Source of the DNA: UBA7803 sp963822255
GTDB taxonomy: Bacteria > Pseudomonadota > Gammaproteobacteria > Pseudomonadales > Azotimanducaceae
Assembly: GCA_963822255.1 (NCBI GenBank)
Contig: CAWGGV010000003.1
Span: forward strand, 248,001-312,000
Length of the DNA stretch: 64,000 bases
Direction: 5' to 3'
Every line of letters starts with the position of its first letter. Positions within the stretch are counted from its first letter, which is position 1. Positions 17,989-26,685 of the stretch are shown here, piece by piece. Below the pieces are notes generated by a model. It did not search any database. It was not told the origin of the DNA and saw nothing but the letters and a program-made list of their open reading frames with translations. The position numbers and the translations under genes are program-made.

Positions 17989-18369
17989 ATGAGGCACTCG
18001 GTCATGTCGGCGTGGCGTCGCCAGCACGGACTCTCCGCGATGGGGATGCTGCTGGTGATCATTCTGATCGTCAGCGCTGTTACGTTGGTGCTGAAGCTCG
18101 CCCCCTTCTACATCGACTATTACACCATTCAATCGGTGCTGGAGGACCTGCCCGCCAACCAGGTCCGCACCATGAGCCGGACCAGCCTCGACGACCTGCT
18201 GAAGAAGCGTTTTTCCATCAACAACCTGCGGGGATTCGACATACGCGATATCATCGAGCTCGACCGCAGCCGTGAAGGCACGGCACTGGAACTGAACTAC
18301 GAGCAGCGCGAACACCTGTTCTTCAACATTGATGTCGTCCTCACCTTCCAGAAACGATACCAATACTAG
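17989..18369 (+). CDS. DUF4845 family single-span membrane protein
   Basis: A 126-residue protein with a basic N-terminus, one transmembrane helix (about residues 16-38, GLSAMGMLLVIILIVSAVTLV) and an extracytoplasmic part starting APFYIDYYTIQSVLEDL. The N-terminus looks like a minor-pilin leader (QHGLSAMGMLL), as described for this family, but lacks the invariant glutamate of type IV pilins. Proteins of this kind regularly lie between lepB and rnc in Pseudomonas and relatives; function unknown. The 3' end overlaps rnc by 38 bases. Confidence 0.85.
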   Translation: MRHSVMSAWRRQHGLSAMGMLLVIILIVSAVTLVLKLAPFYIDYYTIQSVLEDLPANQVRTMSRTSLDDLLKKRFSINNLRGFDIRDIIELDRSREGTALELNYEQREHLFFNIDVVLTFQKRYQY

Positions 18370-19051
18370 TCCCGCCCGGGCGCCGGACGCCCGGCTCGAA
18401 TCTGCGTTGGGCCACAGCTTCCAGGAGCCGGCGCTGCTGGCCCAGGCGCTGACCCACAAGAGCTTTGCCAGGTCGCACAACGAACGGCTGGAGTTTCTCG
18501 GCGACGCGGTGCTCGGGTACGTGGTTGCAGAGGAGCTGTATCGGCAGCAGCCTGACGCCCACGAAGACACCATGTCGCTGCTTCGCGCCAGCCTGGTGCG
18601 CAAGGAGACGCTTGCGGCGGTCGCCAAAGAGCTCGGGCTGGGCGATCACCTTCGCCTGGCGGTGGGCGTGCGGCGAAGCGGCGGCCACAGGCTGGACTCG
18701 ATCCTGGCGGACGCGCTGGAGGCGGTGATCGGCGCGGTGCATCTCGACGGCGGCGTCGAGGCCGCGCGCGCTGTGACCATCGGACTGCTCGAGTCGCGCA
18801 TGCGTGACCTCGATCCGGATTCGCTCAAGGACGCCAAGACCCGTCTGCAGGAGCTGCTGCAGGGCGCCAACGTCGATCTTCCGGAGTACGCCATCGATTC
18901 GACGGCCGGGTCCGCCCACGCCCGCCTGTTCACGGTGAGCTGCCGGGTGGCAGCGTTCGACCTCAGAGTGACGGCCGAAGGACGCAGCCGCCGCGCTGCA
19001 GAGAAGCGGGCTGCGGCGTTGATGCTGGAACAGGTGAGTCCGCTTGTCTGA
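18332..19051 (+). CDS. rnc: Ribonuclease III
   Basis: A double-strand-specific endoribonuclease that processes rRNA precursors and mRNAs. The signature NERLEFLGDAVLGYVVAE (residues about 48-65) and the acidic LADALEAVIGAVHLDGG segment are intact, followed by a C-terminal dsRNA-binding domain (KTRLQELLQG ... RRAAEKRAAALMLEQ). 239 residues. ATG 18332 lies inside the preceding gene, so translational coupling is likely. It overlaps era by eight bases. Confidence 0.96.
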   Translation: MSSSPSRNDTNTSPARAPDARLESALGHSFQEPALLAQALTHKSFARSHNERLEFLGDAVLGYVVAEELYRQQPDAHEDTMSLLRASLVRKETLAAVAKELGLGDHLRLAVGVRRSGGHRLDSILADALEAVIGAVHLDGGVEAARAVTIGLLESRMRDLDPDSLKDAKTRLQELLQGANVDLPEYAIDSTAGSAHARLFTVSCRVAAFDLRVTAEGRSRRAAEKRAAALMLEQVSPLV

Positions 19052-19946
19052 GCCGCTGCAACGCTGCGGCTATGTGGCGCTGACCGGCAGACCAAACGTC
19101 GGCAAGTCCACGTTGCTGAATCATCTGTTGCGCTTCAAGCTCTCCATCACGTCGCGCAAACCCCAGACCACCCGGCACGTGCTGCTGGGCGTGGACACCG
19201 AGGGCCCCAATCAGGCGGTGTACGTGGACACGCCGGGCATTCACGACCACGCCCGCCGCGAGATGAATCGGCAGATGGTCCGGGCTGCCATGGCGGTGCT
19301 GGCCGACGTGGACCTCATCGTCATGGTGGTCGACCGGGATCATTGGCTCGCGGACGATCAGAGGGTGCTGGAGTGTCTGGAGACCCACCGGGTACCGCGA
19401 TTCGTGGCACTGAACAAAGTCGATCTGATGCGCCGCAAGGAATCGCTGCTGCCTGCCATGGCGCAGATGGAGAAGCGGGGTTTCGAGGAGATCTTTCCGG
19501 TATCGGCACAGAAGGCGGAGGGGCTCGACGCGCTCCGGCAAGCGGTCTTCGCGCGTCTTCCCGAGCAACCGCATCTGTTCGCCGACGATCAGGTCACCGA
19601 CCAGTCGGAGCGCTTTCTGGTTTCCGAGATCGTCCGCGAGAAGCTCATGCGCCGGCTCGGTGACGAAGTGCCCCATCACGTGGCCGTGGTGATCGAGTCC
19701 TACGTGGAGTCGGAGCGGATGGTCGATATCGCAGCCGACATCGTCGTCGAGCGTCCCGGGCAGAAGCGGATCGTCATCGGCCAGGGAGGCGACAAGCTCA
19801 AGCTCATGGGTGCGGAGGCGCGCCACGACATCGAGACGCTGCTGGGCAAGCGGGTGATGCTGCGGCTGTGGGTGAAGGTGCGTCCGGGCTGGAGCAACAG
19901 CGCGGCCGGTCTGCGCAGGGTGGGCTATGACCCGGGTCAGCGGTGA
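19044..19946 (+). CDS. era: GTPase Era
   Basis: Era binds 16S rRNA and aids 30S maturation. G1 is GRPNVGKST, followed by SITSRKPQTTRH, DTPGIHDHAR and NKVDL; the KH domain shows IVERPGQKRIVIGQGGDKLK. 300 residues. The start is TTG 19044; it overlaps the rnc stop, as in the conserved rnc-era-recO operon. The frame is intact. Confidence 0.96.
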   Translation: MSEPLQRCGYVALTGRPNVGKSTLLNHLLRFKLSITSRKPQTTRHVLLGVDTEGPNQAVYVDTPGIHDHARREMNRQMVRAAMAVLADVDLIVMVVDRDHWLADDQRVLECLETHRVPRFVALNKVDLMRRKESLLPAMAQMEKRGFEEIFPVSAQKAEGLDALRQAVFARLPEQPHLFADDQVTDQSERFLVSEIVREKLMRRLGDEVPHHVAVVIESYVESERMVDIAADIVVERPGQKRIVIGQGGDKLKLMGAEARHDIETLLGKRVMLRLWVKVRPGWSNSAAGLRRVGYDPGQR

Positions 19947-20622
19947 ACGAGCCCTGGTGTTACACGCCAGACCGTATCGAGAGTCCAGCGCTATCGTCAG
20001 CCTGCTGACGGCTGGCCACGGAAGGCTGGCGGTGGTGGCGCGAGGCGTGCGGAGCAGCCGGCGGGGCAACGTGCTGCAGCCGTTCAACCAGGTGCGGGTG
20101 AGCTGGAGCGGGCGCGGCAGCCTCTACACACTCACTGGCTCCGAGCTTTCCCGTCACGCCTGGCTCACCGGCAATGCATTGGCCGCAGGCTTCTACGTGG
20201 CCGAGCTCATCAGCCGACTGCTGCCCGAGCACGAGGACGCGCCGCACCTGTTCGACGCCGCGAGCTGGACTCTGCAGCGCCTCGAGCTGGGTGATATGCG
20301 CATGGATGCAGTGTTGCGCGTGTTCGAGCGGCGGCTGCTGGAGGAGCTCGGCTACGGCCTCGACTTTCTCACCGAAGCCGGCAGCGGTGAGCCGATCCGA
20401 GCCGACTCCCGCTACGAGCTGCACCACGAGTTCGGCTTTCTGGTGACATCCTCCGAGGGCAGAGGCTATCCGGGTCGGGTGCTCACCGACATCGCGGCGG
20501 ACCGCTACGATGCGCGTGAGACGCGCGTGGCCGCACGGAAAATCTTCCGCGCGGCGTTGCGTCCGCTGCTCGGCGATCGGCCGCTGTCGAGCCGGCGCCT
20601 GCTGAGGCGGGAGCGAGCCTGA
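19927..20622 (+). CDS. recO: DNA repair protein RecO
   Basis: RecO anneals ssDNA and loads RecA in the RecFOR pathway. The 231-residue sequence has the N-terminal OB-fold (RALVLHARPYRESSAIVSLL; GRLAVVARGVRSSRRG) and a helical C-terminal part with YVAELISRLLPEHEDAPHLF. The overlap of 20 bases with era supports an era-recO operon. The zinc cysteines seen in some RecO proteins are absent, as in E. coli. pdxJ, which commonly follows, is replaced by rlmD. Confidence 0.93.
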   Translation: MTRVSGERALVLHARPYRESSAIVSLLTAGHGRLAVVARGVRSSRRGNVLQPFNQVRVSWSGRGSLYTLTGSELSRHAWLTGNALAAGFYVAELISRLLPEHEDAPHLFDAASWTLQRLELGDMRMDAVLRVFERRLLEELGYGLDFLTEAGSGEPIRADSRYELHHEFGFLVTSSEGRGYPGRVLTDIAADRYDARETRVAARKIFRAALRPLLGDRPLSSRRLLRRERA

Positions 20623-21960
20623 GTGGCGCGCCGTGTCCCGCGCGAAGTGCGGGTCCACATCGACACCTTGAACGACCAGGGCCTTGGTGAAGGGGAGGTG
20701 GAAGCGCGCACGGTGGTCGCCCGCAACGCCCTGCCCGGTGAGGAAGTGAACGTACGGGTGCTGAAGCGCCGTGCCGGGGTGTGGCGCGGCGAAGCGCAAA
20801 CGCCGGAGCGCCCATCCGCCTGGCGGCGAACGCCGGCCTGTGACGCCTATCCCCGTTGCGGCGGCTGTTCGCTGCAACACGTGGACTATGCCGTTCAGCT
20901 CGCACACAAGGAGCAACGACTTCGCGCCGCCCTGGACGCCGCGGGTGTGCAGCCGATGAGATTCAGGGTGCCGGTGAGCGGACCGCAATTCCACTACCGC
21001 TATAAGGCTCGGTTGGGCGTGCGTGCGGTGGGCGGAGGCGTGCTGGCCGGGTTCCGTGAAGGTTTCAGCAGCCGCGTCGCAAGGATGGACGACTGCAAGA
21101 CCCTGGCTCTGCCGTTCGCGCGCATGCTGCCCGCGCTCAAGGACACCATCGCGCGGCTGTCCGAGCCGGGGCGGATTCCCCAAGTGGAGCTGGCTGCCGG
21201 AGATTGCGAGTTCGCCGTCGTGGTACGCCATCTGACACCGCTCGAGCCCGGCGACGAGGCGTTGCTCGGCGATTTTGGCCGCCGCACCGGCATGCGCGTG
21301 TATCTTCAGCCAGGCGGTTACGAGACCGTGGCGCCGCTCGTCGCCGAGCCGACCTATCTCTCCTACACCAACCCGGAGTTCGGATTGTGTTTCCAGTTTC
21401 TGCCCATGGACTTCACTCAGGTCAACCCGTGGATCAATCGCGCTCTGGTGCGGTCCGCCGCGCTCGCGCTGGCGCCGCGTCGCGGTGCCGTGGTGGTCGA
21501 TCTGTTCTGCGGTATCGGCAACTTTTCGCTGGCGCTGGCACGGCAGGGAGTTCGGGTGCTGGGCCTGGAAGCTTCCGAAGGGGCGGTGGCGCGGGCACGG
21601 CACAACGCCGCCCTCAACGGCCTGTCCCGCTGGGCTGAGTTTGCCCCGGCGGACCTGTATGATGCGCGCTGTCCCGAGCTGCCGGCAGCGGAGTATCTGC
21701 TGCTGGATCCGCCGCGATCGGGGGCCGGCCCGAACTTGTCGCGCTGGATCGGCGATCCGCGGCTCGAGCGTATCGTTTACGTATCGTGCAATCCGCGCAC
21801 CTTCGCCAGCGATGCCGCGATCCTGCGCGAGGGAGGGTTCGAACTCGAGGAAGCGGGTATGTTCGACATGTTTCCGCACACTGCCCACGTGGAAGCGCTC
21901 GGCCTGTTCCGCCGACGCATGAGCGACGTACGCGTGCCAGCCGTGAGCGGTCGTGGTTAA
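20623..21960 (+). CDS. rlmD: 23S rRNA (uracil-1939-C5)-methyltransferase
   Basis: A 445-residue SAM-dependent enzyme of the RumA/RlmD group. An N-terminal TRAM domain (residues 1-60) precedes the iron-sulfur cysteines (C-x5-C-x2-C in CDAYPRCGGC, fourth Cys in DDCKTL). The SAM site is VVDLFCGIGNFSLALA, and the catalytic region is LLLDPPRSGAG and YVSCNPRTF. GTG 20623 follows the recO stop immediately. It overlaps relA by eight bases; rlmD-relA adjacency is also found in E. coli. Confidence 0.94.
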   Translation: MARRVPREVRVHIDTLNDQGLGEGEVEARTVVARNALPGEEVNVRVLKRRAGVWRGEAQTPERPSAWRRTPACDAYPRCGGCSLQHVDYAVQLAHKEQRLRAALDAAGVQPMRFRVPVSGPQFHYRYKARLGVRAVGGGVLAGFREGFSSRVARMDDCKTLALPFARMLPALKDTIARLSEPGRIPQVELAAGDCEFAVVVRHLTPLEPGDEALLGDFGRRTGMRVYLQPGGYETVAPLVAEPTYLSYTNPEFGLCFQFLPMDFTQVNPWINRALVRSAALALAPRRGAVVVDLFCGIGNFSLALARQGVRVLGLEASEGAVARARHNAALNGLSRWAEFAPADLYDARCPELPAAEYLLLDPPRSGAGPNLSRWIGDPRLERIVYVSCNPRTFASDAAILREGGFELEEAGMFDMFPHTAHVEALGLFRRRMSDVRVPAVSGRG

Positions 21961-23947
21961 GGTCCGCCAGGACGTCGTCCGCGCAGCTGACGGCCGGGTC
22001 GACGCCGACCGATGGATAGCCGATCTCGTTCGCCGCCACGGCGAGCTGGACGCCTCGGCCCTGGCCGAAGCGTGCCGCTTCGTTCGGGAGCTGGGGCCGC
22101 GCGCCGAGGAGTACCTGGAAAGCGGTATGCAGCTTGCAGAGCTCGTGGGCGAGCTGCACCTGGATACTGCATCGGTGGTTGCGGCGCTGGCCTACCGACC
22201 GGTGCGGGTCGACGGTGCGCTATTGACCCAGGCAACGGAACGGCTCGGTACCGACGCCGGACACCTGCTGGATGAAGTGCTGCGTATGGCGACCACCAGC
22301 CTCCTCGAGATGAGCAACACCCGGCTGCAGACCAGCGAGCGGCGAGACCAGGCGGACAACGTTCGCCGCATGCTCATCGCCATGATCGACGACGCACGGG
22401 TCGCGGTTCTGAAGCTGTCGGAGCGGGTCGTGGCGTTGCGGGCCGCCAAGCACGACGATGAGGCCCGCAAGCAGCGCATCGCCCGGGAAGCTCACCTGGT
22501 ATTCGCGCCCCTGGCCAATCGCCTCGGCATCTGGCAACTCAAGTGGGAGCTGGAGGACCTGGCCTTGCGCTATCTGGCGCCGGACATCTACATGGCCATT
22601 GCCCGTCAGCTCGACGGCCGGCGCGAAGAACGTGAGCGGCAGATCGCGTTCATCGCGAGCGACCTCGAGACGCGCCTGCGTGCCCGCGGAATCGAAGCGA
22701 CCGTGCACGGCCGAGCCAAGCACATCTACAGCATCTGGCGGAAGATGCGCGCCAAGAACGTGGCCTTCGGAGAGGTCTATGACGTTCGCGCGGTGCGCGT
22801 GGTGGTTGCCGACATTGCCCAATGCTACGCCGCCCTCGGAGTGATTCACACCCAGTGGCGCCACGTGCCCAGCGAGTTCGACGACTACATCGCGACACCC
22901 AAAGAGAACGGTTACCGCTCCATCCACACTGCCGTGCTGGGCCCCGACGGACGAACCCTGGAGGTCCAGATCAGGACCACGGAGATGCACGAGCAGGCCG
23001 AGCTCGGCGTCTGCGCCCATTGGTCGTACAAGAACGGTGAGATCGAAGACCGTCCCTACTCGGAGAAGATGAATTGGTTGCGTCAGGTTGTGGAGTGGCG
23101 AGACGACGTGGAGCGCAGCGCCTCACGCGATATCGGAGAAGAGCTCCGACAGCTCTTTCGCAGCGAACGCATCTTCGTATCCACTCCGCAAGGCCACGTG
23201 CTCGATCTGGCCGCGGGAGCCACACCGGTGGATTTCGCTTATCGGGTACACACGGAGATCGGGCACCGCTGCCGGGGCGCGCTCGTGGAGGGTGCGCCGC
23301 GGCCGCTGAACACGGTTCTCGAGACCGGCCAGCGGGTGGAGATACTTACGGCAGAAGACTCCGCGCCGGAACGCGCGTGGCTCGACGCGCATCTGGGGTA
23401 CGTTCGAACCGGCCGTGCCAGGGACAAGATCCAGGACTGGTTCCGTTCCCGCGACCCCGCGGACAACGAACGTGAGGGCGCGGCGCGGCTGACGCGTCTG
23501 CTGGGCCGGCTCGGCTTCCGAGAGCCCTCCGCCTTGCGCTGGCAGGAAGCAGCGAGAACGCTTGGCTTCGCCGACGAAGCATCCTTGTGTCGAGCGGTGG
23601 GCGCCGGTGAGTGCCAGACGCTCGACGCCGTCGATGCCCTTCATCCGCAGACGGAGTTCGAGCTGCAGCTCGAACTGCTGCCGGAAACCGGCGGTCCCGA
23701 CCGCAGGACCCGCACCGTCAAGATGCGCGCGCAGGACCGGCACGGTCTGCTGCGTGATGTGACTCAGGTGCTGAGCGGCCTCGGTCTCTCACTGCTCGGC
23801 AACACGGGGCGCGTCGATCAGCAGACCGGCGACGCGACCCTCCGTCTCGACATCCGCATCGGCACGCTGCGGGAACTGGCGATACTCGTCGACAGGCTCG
23901 AGCATCTCGACGGCGTGTTCGAGGCCAGCGCCGTGGACGCACCGTAA
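21953..23947 (+). CDS. relA: GTP pyrophosphokinase RelA ((p)ppGpp synthetase I)
   Basis: RelA makes (p)ppGpp on ribosomes stalled with uncharged tRNA. 664 residues: a degenerate HD hydrolase domain in which the HD metal ligands are missing (ELHLDTASVVAALAYRP), the synthetase domain (GRAKHIYSIWRKM; YDVRAVRVVV; PKENGYRSIHTAV), a TGS domain (FVSTPQGHVLDLAAGATPVDFA) and a C-terminal ACT domain (RHGLLRDVTQVLSGLGLSLL). Loss of the HD residues argues for RelA rather than bifunctional SpoT. The start is a GTG overlapping rlmD. Confidence 0.95.
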   Translation: MVKVRQDVVRAADGRVDADRWIADLVRRHGELDASALAEACRFVRELGPRAEEYLESGMQLAELVGELHLDTASVVAALAYRPVRVDGALLTQATERLGTDAGHLLDEVLRMATTSLLEMSNTRLQTSERRDQADNVRRMLIAMIDDARVAVLKLSERVVALRAAKHDDEARKQRIAREAHLVFAPLANRLGIWQLKWELEDLALRYLAPDIYMAIARQLDGRREERERQIAFIASDLETRLRARGIEATVHGRAKHIYSIWRKMRAKNVAFGEVYDVRAVRVVVADIAQCYAALGVIHTQWRHVPSEFDDYIATPKENGYRSIHTAVLGPDGRTLEVQIRTTEMHEQAELGVCAHWSYKNGEIEDRPYSEKMNWLRQVVEWRDDVERSASRDIGEELRQLFRSERIFVSTPQGHVLDLAAGATPVDFAYRVHTEIGHRCRGALVEGAPRPLNTVLETGQRVEILTAEDSAPERAWLDAHLGYVRTGRARDKIQDWFRSRDPADNEREGAARLTRLLGRLGFREPSALRWQEAARTLGFADEASLCRAVGAGECQTLDAVDALHPQTEFELQLELLPETGGPDRRTRTVKMRAQDRHGLLRDVTQVLSGLGLSLLGNTGRVDQQTGDATLRLDIRIGTLRELAILVDRLEHLDGVFEASAVDAP

Positions 23948-24041
23948 GGCCGCTCATCCCGCCAGGGCAGGCCGCAGCCACTCGATCACCTCCATCCGAT
24001 CGTACACTCACCTCAGAAACGACCCACCACAGGAGACAATC

Positions 24042-24692
24042 ATGAGAATCATCTTGCTTGGACCGCCGGGCGCCGGAAAGGGAACACAGGCGCAGTTCAT
24101 CTGTGAGGAGTTTCGCATACCGCAGATCTCTACCGGCGACATGCTGCGCTCTGCGGTCAGCGCCGGGAGCGATCTGGGATTGAAAGTGAAGGCGGTCATG
24201 GACTCCGGGGCTCTGGTGTCCGACGACATCATGATCGAGCTCATAAAGGATCGCATCGCGCAACCCGACTGCGCCGGCGGGTTTCTTTTCGACGGATTCC
24301 CCAGAACGATTCCTCAGGCCCAGGCGCTCGATGATGCCGATGTGGTCATCGACGCCGTGGTGGAAATACGCGCGCCGGACGAGGAAATCGTCAGGCGGCT
24401 CAGTGGACGCCGCGTGCATTCGGCGTCCGGCCGCGTCTACCACGTGGAATTCAATCCGCCGCGGGAAAAGGGCAAGGATGACGAATCCGGAGAGCCGTTG
24501 ATTCAACGGGACGACGACAAGGAAGAAACCGTGCGTGAACGTCTTGCCGTTTATCACCGCCAGACGCATCCACTGGTGGATTTCTACCGGCGCAAAGCCG
24601 AGCGATCTGATCTGACATTCGTCGCGATAGACGGAACGGGAGAGGTCGCGGAAGTGCAGAAGGATATCGTCGAGTCACTTCGCGACCGGTGA
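24042..24692 (+). CDS. adk: Adenylate kinase
   Basis: Adk interconverts ATP + AMP and 2 ADP. The P-loop GPPGAGKGTQ lies at residues 7-16, then ISTGDMLR and the AMP-site GFLFDGFPRTIPQA. A long-type LID domain is present (GRRVHSASGRVYHVEFNPP) without zinc cysteines. 216 residues, normal length. CACAGGAGACAATC gives a good ribosome-binding site. The 94 bases before it hold no other gene. Confidence 0.97.
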   Translation: MRIILLGPPGAGKGTQAQFICEEFRIPQISTGDMLRSAVSAGSDLGLKVKAVMDSGALVSDDIMIELIKDRIAQPDCAGGFLFDGFPRTIPQAQALDDADVVIDAVVEIRAPDEEIVRRLSGRRVHSASGRVYHVEFNPPREKGKDDESGEPLIQRDDDKEETVRERLAVYHRQTHPLVDFYRRKAERSDLTFVAIDGTGEVAEVQKDIVESLRDR

Positions 24693-25132
24693 CGCGCACA
24701 GCGTTTGACCTAGTGATATTTTCTTTTCTTGTCAGTATGATGCGGCGAAACTTCCAATTGCAGTTTCGTTTCGATGGTCTATCGTTGAGACAGCGCGAAA
24801 GAGGACGTGCGTGTACGAGGTCACGAACGAGGACATGAACGTAGCCCGGTTGGAAGTGCGAACTCGAAGGGAGCGAAGGGAATCGGAAGCGGATGCAGCA
24901 ACAGTCTTTCGAACTGGAGGAAGGTGCAGAAGCGGTCTTCCGACTGCGACGAAGCAAGCCGAACAATCGCGATGGTAGTCGGCGGTAACGAAGTAAACGA
25001 ACGAAGCCAACGAACGAGAGCAGTACTCGCGAGCAGGTAACAATAAAGGCGAATCGATACGGAAATCGCTGGCTGTGATCAGAAGTTCGAAGCGGCCAAC
25101 GGAGACAGCAAAGAGATCCAAGGAGATTCTTT
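24693..25132 (+). other. 440-base purine-rich, lower-GC leader region before the H1-like gene
   Basis: No convincing gene is seen in any frame. Base composition changes sharply: the region is far less GC-rich than its surroundings, with a T-rich start (24717-24731) and then some 350 bases rich in GAA, GAAG and CGAA on the plus strand. It ends in AAGGAGATTC, a strong ribosome-binding site for the next gene. A long untranslated leader is the simplest reading. Confidence 0.5.
24713..24741 (+). promoter_or_regulatory. Possible promoter for the H1-like gene
   Basis: GTGATA (24713-24718) and TATGAT (24736-24741) are separated by 17 bases, matching the sigma-70 boxes at four and five of six positions. 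It would create a leader of nearly 390 bases. A nearby TTGACC at 24705 has wrong spacing (25 bases). Confidence 0.35.
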
Positions 25133-26675
25133 ATGCCCAATGCTAAGACCGCAGCGAAATCATCCGCCAGGAAGTCGGCGGCCAGGAAGCCCGCTGCCAG
25201 GAAGACATCCGTGAAGAAGCCCGCTGCGAAGAAAACGGCGGCTCGCAAGGCAACGGCTCGCAAAGCGGGCGCGAAGAAGGCTGCACCCAAGCGGGGCGTT
25301 GCAAAGAAGGCGGCAACCAAACGCGCCGTAGCGAAACGCACCACTGTGAAGAAAGCCCCGGCGAAGAAGGCGGCTGCCAAGCGGGCGCCGGCGAAGAAAA
25401 AAGCGCCGGCGAAGAAAAAGTCGCCGGCGAAGAAGAAGGCGGCGGGAAGGAAGGCCCCGGCCAGAAAGTCTACGGCCAGGAAGTCCGCGGCGAAGAAGTC
25501 GACGGCGGCCCGCAAACCCGCCGCGCGTAAGCGTCCGGCCAAAGCGGCCGCCAAACGTGCATCCGTGACTCGGGCCGCCACCAGGAAGGCGCCGGCCAAA
25601 AAGAAGGCGGCGGCGAAGAAGAAAGCGCCCGCAAAGAAAAAAGCCCCCGCCAAGAAAAAAGCCCCAGCCAAGAAAAAAGCGCCGGCGAAGAAGAAGGCCC
25701 CCGCTAAGAAAAAAGCCCCCGCGAAAAAGAAAGCGCCGACGAAGAAGAAGTCTCCGGCGCGGAAGAAGGCTCCCGCGAAGAAGAAAGCTCCGGCCAGGAA
25801 AAAAGCCCCCGGCAGAAAGAAGGCGTCGGCGAAGAAGAAGGCCCCCGGCAGGAAGAAGTCGCCGGCCCGGAAGAAAGCGCCTGCCAGAAAAAAGGCGGGC
25901 GCTGGCAGGAGGGCCCCCGCAAAAAAAAAGTCTCCAGCTAGGCGGGCCATCGCCCGCCGAACCGCGCTGAAGCGGTCGGCGGCGACAGTCCGCCGCGGAG
26001 CAGGCGCGGAAAAGACGCCGCCGGGACGACGTAAGATCAGGTCCGGCGGCGCACGAACGTCCGGCCGGCGGGCCTCGCCGGCCGGACGCGCGTCCGCTAC
26101 GGTGCTGATCGCCGTGCCTGCCGTTGCCAAGGCGAATCTGGTTGCCAGAGAGTCGGACGTGAAGCTCGCCGCGGAGCGCAAGGCGCTGACGGCGGCCCAA
26201 CAGGTCGCCCGGGCGGCGCGCAGGAAAGCGGCGTCGAGCGGCAAGCTGGTGGACAAGAGCGCCGCGCGCCGCGCGCGTGTTCAGGTGAAGCGCATTGGCG
26301 AGCGGGTCGCTGATGCGCGCCGCAGACGTCGGGAAGTCCCGTGAGGGTCTGCGCGTAGCGCAGGCCGAGGCACGGCTGGCGCAGCGCGTGCAGGCGGTGG
26401 AAGATCGGCTGATGACGGCGAACTTGACCTCGGACATGCAACTCGAGGTGAAGCTGGAAAAGGCGGTCGAGCAGTTCAGATCCAGAAAGCTGGAGGCATT
26501 GCGCAAGTCCGAAGCGCGCCGGCACAAACGGCGTGCGGCGACGGCGAAGCAGGCGATCGATCGGCTGGAACGGCGGCACGCAGCCAAAGAGCGTGTCAGG
26601 GCGAAGGCGACGACCCGCAAAGCCCGCACCGGTTCGCGCGCGCGTAAGGCCGCTGCGGGAAACGGCGAAGGCTGA
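25133..26675 (+). CDS. Histone H1-like/AlgP-like lysine-alanine repeat protein, with probable +1 frameshift
   Basis: The first open stretch (403 codons) is an extremely basic low-complexity protein built from KKKAPA and KKAPAR-type repeats to about residue 270, then Arg-rich, then a helical charged segment (VKLAAERKALTAAQQVARAAR). It stops at 26342. If one extra C near 26340 is removed, the frame continues REGLRVAQAEARLAQRVQAV and a further 100 residues of predicted coiled coil ending in KATTRKARTGSRARKAAAG, giving about 513 residues. AlgP of Pseudomonas has helical N-terminal and KPAA-repeat C-terminal parts; here the order is reversed. Nucleoid binding is inferred from composition. Confidence 0.7.
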
Positions 26676-26685
26676 TCGAGCGGCG

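Noticed and set aside
24732..25121. Small minus-strand reading frame in the leader of the H1-like gene
   Set aside because: No ribosome-binding site, no recognisable similarity, and odd composition explained by the purine-rich opposite strand.
26295..26675. Separate small gene after the H1-like protein
   Set aside because: Its start lies inside the preceding gene without a ribosome-binding site, and the sequence reads better as a continuation after one extra base.
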